Below, in pieces: positions 1 through 9,587 of a stretch of DNA of 64,000 nt. Within the stretch, counting starts at the first letter, position 1. Each line of letters begins with the position of its first letter. The notes under the pieces are model-generated. The model saw only the letters and a program-made list of their open reading frames with translations, was not told the DNA's origin and ran no database searches. The position numbers and the translations under genes are program-made. This DNA is from an uncultured Pelagibacteraceae bacterium (GTDB lineage: Bacteria > Pseudomonadota > Alphaproteobacteria > Pelagibacterales > Pelagibacteraceae), in the NCBI GenBank assembly GCA_902596925.1, contig CACJVT010000001.1, positions 124,001 through 188,000 of the forward strand, read 5' to 3'.

Positions 1-2
1 CT

Positions 3-545
3 TTTGGAGCTCAAGAGTTTGGTGTAACACCTGACATAATGACTATGGCTAAAGCAACAACAAATGGGATAGTTCCATTTGGTGTGGTTGCTTGTAAAGA
101 GGAAATTTATGATGCTGTTATGGACAATTCTCCAAAAGGTGCGATTGAATTATTTCATGGCTATACATATTCAGGAATACCAGTGTCTGTTGCTGCAGCA
201 TTAGCTGTTCAAGATATTTTTGAAAAAGAGGATATTTTTAATAGAGCAAAAGAACTGGCTCCTTACTTCCAAGAAGGTTTATTTTCTCTAAAAGATATTG
301 ATGTAGTAGATAACATTAGAGGCTATGGAATGATGGGTGGTATAGATATTAAAACTGATGGTAGACCTGGTAAAGCGGGCTTAGCTACATTTAAACATTG
401 TTATGACGCTGGAGTAAATTTTAAAGCTACTGGTGATTGTTTAATTATAGCTCCGATGTTTATTTGTGAGAAAAAACATATTGATGAAATCATTGAAAAA
501 CTTAGAATTGGAATAACTAATTACGCAAAGAGTAAAAAGAATTAA
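3..545 (+). CDS. Class III (PLP) aminotransferase, C-terminal part; 5' end outside window
   Basis: Frame is open from base 3 (FGAQEFGVTPDIMTMAKATTNG...); PLP-lysine region and HGYTYSGIPVSVAAALA motif of omega-amino acid:pyruvate aminotransferases. Confidence 0.85.
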   Translation, partial: FGAQEFGVTPDIMTMAKATTNGIVPFGVVACKEEIYDAVMDNSPKGAIELFHGYTYSGIPVSVAAALAVQDIFEKEDIFNRAKELAPYFQEGLFSLKDIDVVDNIRGYGMMGGIDIKTDGRPGKAGLATFKHCYDAGVNFKATGDCLIIAPMFICEKKHIDEIIEKLRIGITNYAKSKKN

Positions 546-554
546 ATTTCGTTA

Positions 555-1670
555 ATGAGAATTGGCGTACCCAAAGAAATTAAACCTCAAGAAAATAGAA
601 TAGGCCTAACACCAGATAGTGTAAAAACTCTTGTCTCTGAGGGACACGAAGTATTAGTAGAAAACAATGGAGGCTTTGAGGCAGGTTTTGATAATGATCA
701 GTACAAAAAAGCTGGTGCAAAAATTATAGAAAAAGCTACTGATATTTTTAATGATGCTGAAATAATTGTAAAAGTTAAAGAACCTCAAAAAGTTGAGGTT
801 GAAATGATTAGAGAAAATCAAATCGTATATACTTATTTACATCTGGCTGCTGCAAAAGATTTGACGGCGGGTTTGGTTAAATCAAAAAGTATTAATATAG
901 CTTATGAGACTATTACTGATGATAATGGAAGACTTCCTTTACTTGCACCTATGAGTGCCGTTGCAGGACGTATGTCAGTTCAAGCAGGAGCTCATTGTCT
1001 AGAAAAAAATCAAAAAGGTAGAGGAGTATTATTGGGTGGAGCTCCTGGTGGTGAACCAGCAAATGTTTTAATTTTAGGTGGAGGTGTGGTGGGAGAAAAC
1101 GCGGCAACTATAGCGACCGGCATGAAGGCAAAAGTTCATGTTGTAGATAAATCAGAAGCAAGACTAAAACAATTAGTTGAAATGTTTGGAGACAAAATAA
1201 TTCCTAAACAAAGTGACAAAATAGATTTGAAAACTTTAGTTGCTGAGGCAGATTTAATAGTAGGAGGAGTTTTAATCCCAGGAGCAGAGGCGCCTAAGCT
1301 AGTTACTAAAGATATGTTAAAATTAATGAAAAGAGGCTCAGTTATTGTTGATGTTGCAATTGATCAAGGGGGCTGTGTAGAAACGAGTAAACCAACAACT
1401 TTTAATAATCCAACTTTTATAGTTGATAATGTGGTTCATTATTGTGTAGCTAATATGCCAGGAGGGGTTCCTAGAACCTCAACAATTGCATTAAATAAAG
1501 CAACACTTCCATATTTAATTAAATTAGCCAACAAAGGTTATCAAAAAGCCCTTAGCGAGGATAAAAACTTTTTAGCAGGACTAAATGTTTGTAAAGGACA
1601 AGTTACATATAAAGCAGTGGCAGATATTTTTGGCTATGAATACATTAAACCTATAAACTCGTTAAGTTAG
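555..1670 (+). CDS. ald: Alanine dehydrogenase
   Basis: 371 aa; MRIGVPKEIKPQENRIGLTPDSV..., MSAVAGRMSVQAGA, VLILGGGVVGENAA motifs. Confidence 0.95.
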   Translation: MRIGVPKEIKPQENRIGLTPDSVKTLVSEGHEVLVENNGGFEAGFDNDQYKKAGAKIIEKATDIFNDAEIIVKVKEPQKVEVEMIRENQIVYTYLHLAAAKDLTAGLVKSKSINIAYETITDDNGRLPLLAPMSAVAGRMSVQAGAHCLEKNQKGRGVLLGGAPGGEPANVLILGGGVVGENAATIATGMKAKVHVVDKSEARLKQLVEMFGDKIIPKQSDKIDLKTLVAEADLIVGGVLIPGAEAPKLVTKDMLKLMKRGSVIVDVAIDQGGCVETSKPTTFNNPTFIVDNVVHYCVANMPGGVPRTSTIALNKATLPYLIKLANKGYQKALSEDKNFLAGLNVCKGQVTYKAVADIFGYEYIKPINSLS

Positions 1671-2645
1671 TTTTTTTTCCCAATTAATTGCACTTTTTAA
1701 TATAGTCTGAATATTATTAAATTTTGGCTTCCATTTAAGTATTTTTTTAAGCTTAGAATTATCTGAATAGATTTGCGCAACATCTCCAATTCTTTTTTTT
1801 TTATATTTTACAATCACTCCTTTTTTGATTTTTTTGAAAATTTCTACAATTTCTTTTACAGAATATCCTTTTCCATAACCACAGTTTAAAATTAAGGATT
1901 TTTTGCTACTAGATATTTTTTTTAAAGCAAGAATATGGATATCAGCTAGATCAGACACATGAATGTAGTCTCTAATACAAGTGCCATCTTTTGTGTTGTA
2001 ATTATTACCAAATATATCAACTTTAGGTCTCAACTTTGTTGATTGTATAGCCAAGTTTTTGATTAGGTGACCGTAAGATTTTTCAATTTCACCTATCTTT
2101 CCTGATGGGCTTGCTCCTGCAACATTAAAATATCTAAGAATGCCGTATTTAAAATTAAATTTTTTTCCATATTTTTTTATGATTTCTTCACTCTTATACT
2201 TTGTAAAAGCATAATAACTTTTAGGTTTAGGTATATTTTTTTCACTCACTGAACCCTTGATATTTCCATAAATAGAACAAGAAGATGAAAAAATTATATT
2301 TTTAACAGTCGAATTTTTACAAGCTTTAACTAAATTAAGAGTTCCTATTACATTGTTTTTATAATACTTTTTTTTATTTTTTTGACCTTCAGATATGTTT
2401 AAATATCCTGCTAAATGTATTATAGAATTTATATTGTTATCATTAATAGTTTTAATTAAAAGTTTGGAGTTTTTAATATCACCTTTAATAAAAACTGCTT
2501 TTTTATTTATTAATTTTTTATAACCTGTTACTAAATTATCGTAGATAAATACTTTAAATTTTTTTTTTACCAAGAGCTCAATTATGTGACTACCTATATA
2601 GCCAGCCCCACCGGTTACTAAAATATTATTGGTGAACGTGAACAT
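1662..2645 (-). CDS. galE: UDP-glucose 4-epimerase
   Basis: NNILVTGGAGYIGSHI Rossmann motif, SSSCSIYG, YAFTKYKSEE; start likely at MFTFTNN rather than the ORF-track start at 2687, which overlaps the divergent gene. Confidence 0.88.
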   Translation of the reverse strand: MFTFTNNILVTGGAGYIGSHIIELLVKKKFKVFIYDNLVTGYKKLINKKAVFIKGDIKNSKLLIKTINDNNINSIIHLAGYLNISEGQKNKKKYYKNNVIGTLNLVKACKNSTVKNIIFSSSCSIYGNIKGSVSEKNIPKPKSYYAFTKYKSEEIIKKYGKKFNFKYGILRYFNVAGASPSGKIGEIEKSYGHLIKNLAIQSTKLRPKVDIFGNNYNTKDGTCIRDYIHVSDLADIHILALKKISSSKKSLILNCGYGKGYSVKEIVEIFKKIKKGVIVKYKKKRIGDVAQIYSDNSKLKKILKWKPKFNNIQTILKSAINWEKKLT

Positions 2646-2668
2646 TTTTTTATATAAATATATCATAA

Positions 2669-5113
2669 ATGATAAAAACACTTCCAAAAAACTGTAAAGT
2701 TGTAGTAATAGGTGGAGGCATAGTTGGTTGTTCAGTTGCCTATCATTTAGCTAAATTTGGATGGAAGGATACAATTCTTTTAGAAAGAGATCAGCTCACA
2801 TCAGGTACAACTTGGCATGCAGCTGGATTAGTAAGTCAACTAGGTCCATCTGCAGCCATTACTAAAATTAGAAAATATACTTTAGACCTATATAAAGAAC
2901 TTGAAAAAAAGGTTGATCACTCAGCTGGGTTAAGGTTGAACGGTGCTCTTTCAATTGCAGAAAATAAAGGTAGATGGCAAGAGCTCCAAAGACAAGCTAC
3001 AACTGCACAACTTTTTGATGTTGACGTTAGAATTTTAGATAAAGAACAAATTAAAAAAGATTATCCAATTGTTAATACTGATGAAGTTCTAGGTGGGATT
3101 TTAATGCCAGGTGATGGCGCTGCAGATCCATCTGGAGTAACACATATGTTGGCAAAAGCAGCTAGAATGGAAGGAGCGAAAATTTTTGAAAAATCTCCTG
3201 TTGATGAGATCTTAACTAAAAATGGAAAAATTTCGGGAGTAAAAGTAAATGGTCAAAAAATTGATTGTGAATATATAGTTTTATCATCAGGAATGTGGTC
3301 TCGCCAAATTGGAGAAAAAGCTGGAGTAAGTATTCCTCTTTATCCAGCAGAACACTTTTATATTATTACTGAGCCGATTGAAAATCTTTCTAAAACTTTA
3401 CCAGTCATAAGAGATTTTGATAACAGAACTTATATAAAAGAAGATGCTGGAAAAATATTAGTTGGAATTTTTGAGTCTCAATCAATCCCAGCATGGGATA
3501 AGATTAATAAAGTTCCTGAGAATTTTTCGTTTGGAGAATTTCAAGAAAATTTTGAACATTTTGAACCTTATTTAGCTACAGCAATTAAAAGATTTCCAGT
3601 TTTAGAAACAGCAGGAATTAGAAAATTTTTTTCAGGTCCTGAATCCTTTACTCCAGATACAAATACATTGCTTGGAGAAGTACCGGAAGTAAAAAACTTT
3701 TTTGTATGTTGTGGTTTAAATAGTATTGGAATTGGGAGTGGGGGAGGTGTTGGTAAAGTTACCGCCGAGTGGTTAATTAACGGACATATTAATGAGGACA
3801 TTTTCTGTTACGACATTAAAAGATTTCAAAAATTTCACTCTGAGCTAGGTTTTATTAAAAAAAGAATTACAGAGTCTTTAGGAGATTTATATGGAATGCA
3901 TTGGCCATTTAAACAACATAAAACTTCAAGAAATATAAAAATGCTTCCGTATCATGATGAACTAAAAAGTTTTGGTGCGTGTTTTGGTGTTTCTGGCGGA
4001 TACGAGAGACCAATGTGGTTTGCATTAGATGGAGAAAAGACAGAATATGAATACAGTTACAACTATCAAAATTGGTACCCTTCAGCAGAGTATGAAACAA
4101 ATAATACTATAAAAAATGTTGGTTTATTTGATTTAACTCCTTTTTCAAAATTCGAGATAAAATCTGATCAGGCTCATAAGGAATTACAAAAAATTTGCAC
4201 ATCTAATATCAAAAATGAGATTGGAAAATGTGTTTATACACATATGTTAAATCCTGATGGTGGTATTGAAACAGATCTAACAGTTGTTTGTATTGATAAA
4301 GATCACTTTAGAATAATAAGCTCTGCAGCTACGCGAGAAAGAGACAAATTTCATATAAATAAACACCTTTCAAAAGATGTTGAATTAAAAGACGTTACTG
4401 ATGATTATTGTGTTTTCGGAGTTTTTGGACCAAAAAGTAGAGCTTTAATGAAATCAATTTCAAAAGATAATTTTGAAAATGATAATTTTAGATTTAGTAC
4501 AGCAAAGTATATCACTATTGAAGGAATTAAAATTTGGACTCAAAGATTGTCATACGTTGGTGAACTAGGTTATGAATTATATGTTAAATCTGAGGATGCT
4601 AAAAAAATTTATGAATTATTGGTTAATAAAGGAAAAGATTTTAACCTATCGAATTGTGGTATGCATGCTATGGATATTATGCGAATGGAAAGTGGATTTT
4701 TACATTGGGGACATGATATTTCACCAGAAGAAAATCAATATCAAGCTGGTTTATTTTTTACAATAAGCTTTAAAAAAGAGAAAGAATTTATTGGCAAAAA
4801 AGCTTTAGAAAAAATTAAAAAAGAAAAAATTAAAAGTAGATTTGCAATGTTTACTTTAAAAGATAGCAAACCAGGTGAGCCATTATTGCTGCATGATGAG
4901 CCTATTTATTTAGAAAATAAAATTATAGGTAGATCAACATCTGGTAATTATTCTTTTAATTTTAGGAAAAATTTAACATTTGGTTATATCAATAACAATA
5001 TTTCAAATGATGAACTCCATAGAAAAGATTTGTTTATTGAAGTAGAGAAAAAAAAATATCCTATTGAATTAATTAACAAACCTTTAAAAAATACTAATTT
5101 TAAAAATAATTAA
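2669..5113 (+). CDS. FAD-dependent dimethylglycine/sarcosine dehydrogenase-like protein (DAO + GcvT domains)
   Basis: N-terminal VVVIGGGIVGCSVAYHLAKFGW FAD motif, TSGTTWHAAGLV; C-terminal GcvT/aminomethyltransferase-like half (WTQRLSYVGELGYELY). Confidence 0.88.
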   Translation: MIKTLPKNCKVVVIGGGIVGCSVAYHLAKFGWKDTILLERDQLTSGTTWHAAGLVSQLGPSAAITKIRKYTLDLYKELEKKVDHSAGLRLNGALSIAENKGRWQELQRQATTAQLFDVDVRILDKEQIKKDYPIVNTDEVLGGILMPGDGAADPSGVTHMLAKAARMEGAKIFEKSPVDEILTKNGKISGVKVNGQKIDCEYIVLSSGMWSRQIGEKAGVSIPLYPAEHFYIITEPIENLSKTLPVIRDFDNRTYIKEDAGKILVGIFESQSIPAWDKINKVPENFSFGEFQENFEHFEPYLATAIKRFPVLETAGIRKFFSGPESFTPDTNTLLGEVPEVKNFFVCCGLNSIGIGSGGGVGKVTAEWLINGHINEDIFCYDIKRFQKFHSELGFIKKRITESLGDLYGMHWPFKQHKTSRNIKMLPYHDELKSFGACFGVSGGYERPMWFALDGEKTEYEYSYNYQNWYPSAEYETNNTIKNVGLFDLTPFSKFEIKSDQAHKELQKICTSNIKNEIGKCVYTHMLNPDGGIETDLTVVCIDKDHFRIISSAATRERDKFHINKHLSKDVELKDVTDDYCVFGVFGPKSRALMKSISKDNFENDNFRFSTAKYITIEGIKIWTQRLSYVGELGYELYVKSEDAKKIYELLVNKGKDFNLSNCGMHAMDIMRMESGFLHWGHDISPEENQYQAGLFFTISFKKEKEFIGKKALEKIKKEKIKSRFAMFTLKDSKPGEPLLLHDEPIYLENKIIGRSTSGNYSFNFRKNLTFGYINNNISNDELHRKDLFIEVEKKKYPIELINKPLKNTNFKNN

Positions 5114-5961
5114 GTTCTATTTCTTAAAAAAAATACAAAAAAAACAGAGGTCATCATCATTATTAAAGCATACGCTGCAGTTGGAACCATATAAGTCATA
5201 TTTTGCCCAAACAATTGAGTTCCTACAAAAACAGCCAATGTCCCATTTTGTAATCCACATTCAAGAGAAATACATCTTTGTTGAGCAACACCTGATGCGA
5301 AAAAATTAGCAACATAGAAACCTATGACCATCATGGAAATATTCAGAATTAAAGCAATAGTTCCTGCTGTAGTGAGAAACATTATAATACTATCCCATTC
5401 TTGAATATAGATTGCAATAAAAACAATTGAAAATAATCCTATAGATATTTTCTCAATAATTTTCATATTATTTTCTATAAAATCACTAAAAAATTTTCTA
5501 ATAATCATTCCAATTATTACTGGCACAGTAACTACAAAAAACATTTTCAATGATATACCAAGCATTGAAACTTCTTTTTCAACATAAGTAATGTCAAATA
5601 AATCAATTGATAAAAAAACTATATAAGGAACTGAAACAATACTTATTAAACTAGTAAAAGCAGTCAGAGAAATAGAAAGTGCAACATCGCCATCTGCAAA
5701 TTTAGTTAGTACATTTGAAGTTACACCACCAGGCGCAGCTGCAATCAACATTACCCCTAACGCTAACTCTACTGGAGTTTTTAAAATAATTATCAATACA
5801 TAACCTATGATTGGAAGAACAATTAATTGACAAATTAAACCAACAAAAAATTCTTTTGGATGCTGAAAAACTCTTGTGAAATCTTTTACTGTTAATGACG
5901 CACCAAGCCCTAACATAATTAATGCTAATGCAAATGGTGCTATTGATGTTACTATACCCAT
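5110..5961 (-). CDS. Bile acid:sodium symporter (BASS) family transporter
   Basis: 283 aa polytopic membrane protein; AAAPGGVTSNVLTKFADGDVALSISLTAFTSL and ECGLQNGTLAVFVG motifs. Confidence 0.88.
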   Translation of the reverse strand: MGIVTSIAPFALALIMLGLGASLTVKDFTRVFQHPKEFFVGLICQLIVLPIIGYVLIIILKTPVELALGVMLIAAAPGGVTSNVLTKFADGDVALSISLTAFTSLISIVSVPYIVFLSIDLFDITYVEKEVSMLGISLKMFFVVTVPVIIGMIIRKFFSDFIENNMKIIEKISIGLFSIVFIAIYIQEWDSIIMFLTTAGTIALILNISMMVIGFYVANFFASGVAQQRCISLECGLQNGTLAVFVGTQLFGQNMTYMVPTAAYALIMMMTSVFFVFFLRNRT

Positions 5962-6005
5962 GACCCCTCTAAGTACTTCCGCAACAATATACTAGAACAT
6001 AATTT

Positions 6006-6983
6006 TTAAGATATTACAAGGAGATTTAAAACTTTACGAATAAATTTAGCTTTGTATTTAAAAATTTCTGTTTGATAAGGTAAAATTTTTCTAAAATTCA
6101 TAGAAGTTAGTACATATTGTTTTTTTTCATTTAACTTTATCAAATCTTCTTTTATTAAATATTTACACTTTCTAATTATTGTTGCTCGAGGAATTTTTGT
6201 CATATCAGAAATTGACATTGCACTTATACCAGAATTTGTACCAAGATTTTCTATGAGAATGTTATTAGTAGCAAAATAATCTAATGAAGATTTTTCATTA
6301 TTTGAATTTAATTGGCTTGAAACATTTAATACCTGATTCATACAAACTGTCCCCCAAATATGAAAAGTTGTTAAATCTTTAAAAAATTTATGATATCCTA
6401 TAATTAAGGGAATTTGCATCCTGTAAAACCATCTCCATGATAATGAAAATTTTTTTTTTATAATATTCTCAATAGTTTTTTGATCAAGTTTTTTTGAATA
6501 AACTTTATCTTTATTTAAAGCTAGTGAAACTAAGTGAATATATTTTGATGAAAATTTAATTTGGTTATCAGGTTTGACAAATGGAAATGCTTTCCTATCA
6601 ATAATGATTTTTTTTTTATTACGAGTTATAACTCCTTCTTTTTCAAGTTCTAAAACTTTTCTTCTTACAGTTTCTTTTGGTAAATCTAATTTTTCACAAA
6701 GTTCAGTGATACTAAATTTTTCAATTTGTAGATATGATTTCGAATAATATTCTTCATAAGAATATTGAATATTCATTTGGTCATAAAATTGAAGAGTTTT
6801 TTCAACCAAAGAAATTATTATCATATATTTGTAATGATCATTAAATGATGCATAAACATTATTCATCCAGTTCCACTGGTGAGATATCCAATTTTTGCTT
6901 AAAGTAGAATAGTGAGACATAATTGACTCATAGACTTGATCATCAGTAAGGGTTTTGGAAAAATCTACTTCTTGAATGCTCAT
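6006..6983 (-). CDS. Putative transcriptional regulator with two winged-HTH-like segments
   Basis: FSITELCEKLDLPKETVRRKVLELEKEGVITRNKKKIIIDR and a second MSISDMTKIPRATIIRKCKYLIKEDLIKLNEKKQYVL segment. Confidence 0.65.
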   Translation of the reverse strand: MSIQEVDFSKTLTDDQVYESIMSHYSTLSKNWISHQWNWMNNVYASFNDHYKYMIIISLVEKTLQFYDQMNIQYSYEEYYSKSYLQIEKFSITELCEKLDLPKETVRRKVLELEKEGVITRNKKKIIIDRKAFPFVKPDNQIKFSSKYIHLVSLALNKDKVYSKKLDQKTIENIIKKKFSLSWRWFYRMQIPLIIGYHKFFKDLTTFHIWGTVCMNQVLNVSSQLNSNNEKSSLDYFATNNILIENLGTNSGISAMSISDMTKIPRATIIRKCKYLIKEDLIKLNEKKQYVLTSMNFRKILPYQTEIFKYKAKFIRKVLNLLVIS

Positions 6984-7096
6984 AAATTATTAAGAGAGCA
7001 GTAAAGACCCAAATTGGACATGTGTCAATTTATTATTGACCCAGTTTGAACTTCCAAGAAAATTGTTTTTTTTTTAAATTGTGGTTTAATATAGTC

Positions 7097-7327
7097 ATGA
7101 CTTATAAAGGCTTTACAGAAAATACTGACAATATCGAGACCCCAAATGATATTAATGTAACTGAAAAGCCTTTAAATTCAAACAAAATTAGCTCAGGTAG
7201 GGTCGACATAAATGTTTTAAAATCAAAATTAGAGGCTGAGCAAGGTAAAGAGTTAAGAAAAAACATTTTTATTTTTTCATTTTGCGTTCTTCTATTAGGT
7301 TCGATTGGAATATTTCTATCTTTGTAA
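7097..7327 (+). CDS. Small tail-anchored-like membrane protein, paralog of the next ORF
   Basis: MTYKGFTENT...VDINVLKSKLEAEQGKELRKNIFIFSFCVLLLGSIGIFLSL; one C-terminal hydrophobic segment; start chosen at internal ATG 7097. Confidence 0.6.
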   Translation: MTYKGFTENTDNIETPNDINVTEKPLNSNKISSGRVDINVLKSKLEAEQGKELRKNIFIFSFCVLLLGSIGIFLSL

Positions 7328-7369
7328 TTTTATTTGCTAATAAAACCAAAGAATGGTTTATTACGCAAA

Positions 7370-7579
7370 ATGAAAAATCTGACTAATTCTCTTAGGCAAA
7401 AACTAGTTTCAAAATATACTGTATCTGACTCGCCAAAATCTAACTCCAAAAGCACAGATATTAATGTTCTTTTAAACAGAGTAAAAACAGATAGAAAACA
7501 AGAAATTAGAAAAAAGTTTTATTTTTCTGCAGCTGCTTCCACAGGTCTAATTTTATTTGGTTTAGTTATTTTTTCATAA
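7370..7579 (+). CDS. Small tail-anchored-like membrane protein, paralog of the previous ORF
   Basis: ...TDINVLLNRVKTDRKQEIRKKFYFSAAASTGLILFGLVIFS; same DINVL / (E)xRK / C-terminal TM layout; start probably ATG 7370. Confidence 0.6.
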   Translation: MKNLTNSLRQKLVSKYTVSDSPKSNSKSTDINVLLNRVKTDRKQEIRKKFYFSAAASTGLILFGLVIFS

Positions 7580-7687
7580 ATAGTCTAAAATTTCATTAAA
7601 AATCATTACTTATTAAATTTTCAAAAATATTGAAATATAAAAATATTTTTATAAAGCTATTTTAAGGTAAAATTAATTGTAATCAAA

Positions 7688-9424
7688 ATGGCAGATATTC
7701 TAAAAAAAATTATCGATCATCTTAACAATGGTAATTTATCTGAAGCTTTTAATTTATGTGAAAATAACAATAATAATAAAATTGAACATTTAATTTTAAA
7801 TATAAAAGGTGTTATTTTTTTTAAACAGCAGAAATTCGAACAGGCAAAAATAGACTTTTTAAAGTCAATAGAGTTAGATAAATCTTTTATTGATCCATAT
7901 AAAAATCTATTTAAATTAAATTTTAAGGTAAAAGATTATAAATCTGCTATTGATAATGGCAAAAAAGTTATAGAGCTTGAAATTCAAAAAAATCCAATTT
8001 CATATTTTAATTTAGCTTTAGCCTATGATTTCAATAAAGATTATAAGAAAGCAATAGATCTATACAAGATTGTAGAATCTTTAAATTTTAAAGAAAAAAA
8101 AATCTTATTTAATAATCTTGCAAAATGTTTTTTAGGAGATCAAAATATTGATGAAGCTAAAAATTATTATCTTAAAGCATTAGAATATGATTATAATGAT
8201 AAGTTAATTGTAAATAATCTTTTAATATTATTCTTAAGAATAGGTGATAAAGAAAATATTGAATATTTTTTTAATAGAGCTCAAGAGATCGATAAAAATT
8301 ATATTGAATTCAAACTAAATAAATCTGAATATTTATTTTTTCAGAATAAAATTGAAGATGCAATTAATTGCCTAAAAGATATAATTAAAGAATCCAAAAA
8401 TTATGTTGCTTATACTAAGTTAAGTAAAATTTATTCAATGATAGGTGATTTAAAAAGATCTATTGAAATAATTGATCAAGCTATCATTGAATATCCTAAC
8501 CAAAAAGATTTGAAATTCACTAGAGGTATACAACATTTGATTAAGGGAGAATTTGAAAAGGGTTGGGAATATTATGAATTTAGAGATTCAATTATTAAAG
8601 ACGATTCTTTCAAAAATTTTAAAACTTGGCAAGGTGAAAATTTAAAAGATTCAAATATTTTGGTTACTAGTGAACAAGGATTGGGAGATGTTATTCAGTT
8701 CTCAAAATTTTTAATAAATTTATCCCCTTTATGCAAAAACATAGATTTTATCCCTTTTGATAAACTTTTACCAATCTTTAAAAAAAAATTTAAAAATATT
8801 AATTTTTGTAAAAAAAGCGAAGTTATTAACAAAAATTATGATTATCAAATTCCCTTAGGTTCTTTAAATAAATTTTTTTATAAAGAAAATAAATTTCAAT
8901 CATCCGAACTATTGGATTTTAAAAGCGATCTAAAAGAAAAATATAAATCTATTATTGATCACAAAAAAAGAAATATAGGATTAATTTGGTCAGGAAATTT
9001 TTTTGGCCCAAAAGAACCTTTTAGGTCTATAGAATTAAAAAATTTTGATAAATTACTAAAATTAGATGTAAATTATTACTCTTTTCAAAATGAAATTTGG
9101 AACAGAGATAAAGAATTTTTTGAAAACTCAAATATAATTGATTATAGCAAAAAAAATTTCTCTGAAATAATAAGTATAATACAAAATTTAGACTTAGTTA
9201 TTTCAACAGATACTTTTTTTTTACATCTATCATGTATTTGTGATAAGGAAACATGGGGTTTAATACCATTTAATGCTGATTGGAGATGGTATGATTACTA
9301 TAAATTTAATCCACACAAAACATTAAAGATTTATAAACAAGACAATTATAAAAATTGGAATACTGTAATTCAGTCAATTCAGAATGATATTAAGATAAAA
9401 TTTGACATTAAATATAAAATATAA
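7688..9424 (+). CDS. TPR-repeat protein with C-terminal glycosyltransferase-like (GT9-like) region
   Basis: Multiple TPR-like repeats (residues ~1-280), then GEFEKGWEYYEFR...TSEQGLGDVIQFSKF...ISTDTFFLHLSCI. Confidence 0.75.
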   Translation: MADILKKIIDHLNNGNLSEAFNLCENNNNNKIEHLILNIKGVIFFKQQKFEQAKIDFLKSIELDKSFIDPYKNLFKLNFKVKDYKSAIDNGKKVIELEIQKNPISYFNLALAYDFNKDYKKAIDLYKIVESLNFKEKKILFNNLAKCFLGDQNIDEAKNYYLKALEYDYNDKLIVNNLLILFLRIGDKENIEYFFNRAQEIDKNYIEFKLNKSEYLFFQNKIEDAINCLKDIIKESKNYVAYTKLSKIYSMIGDLKRSIEIIDQAIIEYPNQKDLKFTRGIQHLIKGEFEKGWEYYEFRDSIIKDDSFKNFKTWQGENLKDSNILVTSEQGLGDVIQFSKFLINLSPLCKNIDFIPFDKLLPIFKKKFKNINFCKKSEVINKNYDYQIPLGSLNKFFYKENKFQSSELLDFKSDLKEKYKSIIDHKKRNIGLIWSGNFFGPKEPFRSIELKNFDKLLKLDVNYYSFQNEIWNRDKEFFENSNIIDYSKKNFSEIISIIQNLDLVISTDTFFLHLSCICDKETWGLIPFNADWRWYDYYKFNPHKTLKIYKQDNYKNWNTVIQSIQNDIKIKFDIKYKI

Positions 9425-9507
9425 AATCTTTTTAAAACCTTATTCATAAATGTAATTTCTTGTTTGAATGAAAAAAAATAAGTAGTATATATCGACAACA
9501 ATTTAAT

Positions 9508-9584
9508 GGCGGGGTAGCTCAGTTGGTTAGAGCGCGGGACTCATAAGCCCGAGGTCAGTGGTTCGATCCCACTTCCCGCTACCA
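9508..9584 (+). tRNA. tRNA-Met (anticodon CAT, elongator-like)
   Basis: 77 nt cloverleaf: GGCGGGG-TA-GCTC..GAGC-G-CGGGA CTCATAA GCCCG-AGGTC-AGTGG TTCGATC CCACT-TCCCGCT-ACCA; CCA encoded. Confidence 0.93.
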
Positions 9585-9587
9585 TAA

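Noticed and set aside
3568-4100. Antisense ORFs 3568..3801(-) and 3909..4100(-)
   Set aside because: Inside a strongly supported coding gene on the other strand; compositionally by-product frames without recognizable domains.
4572-4766. Frame-shifted ORF 4572..4766(+)
   Set aside because: Out-of-frame reading within the DMGDH-like gene.
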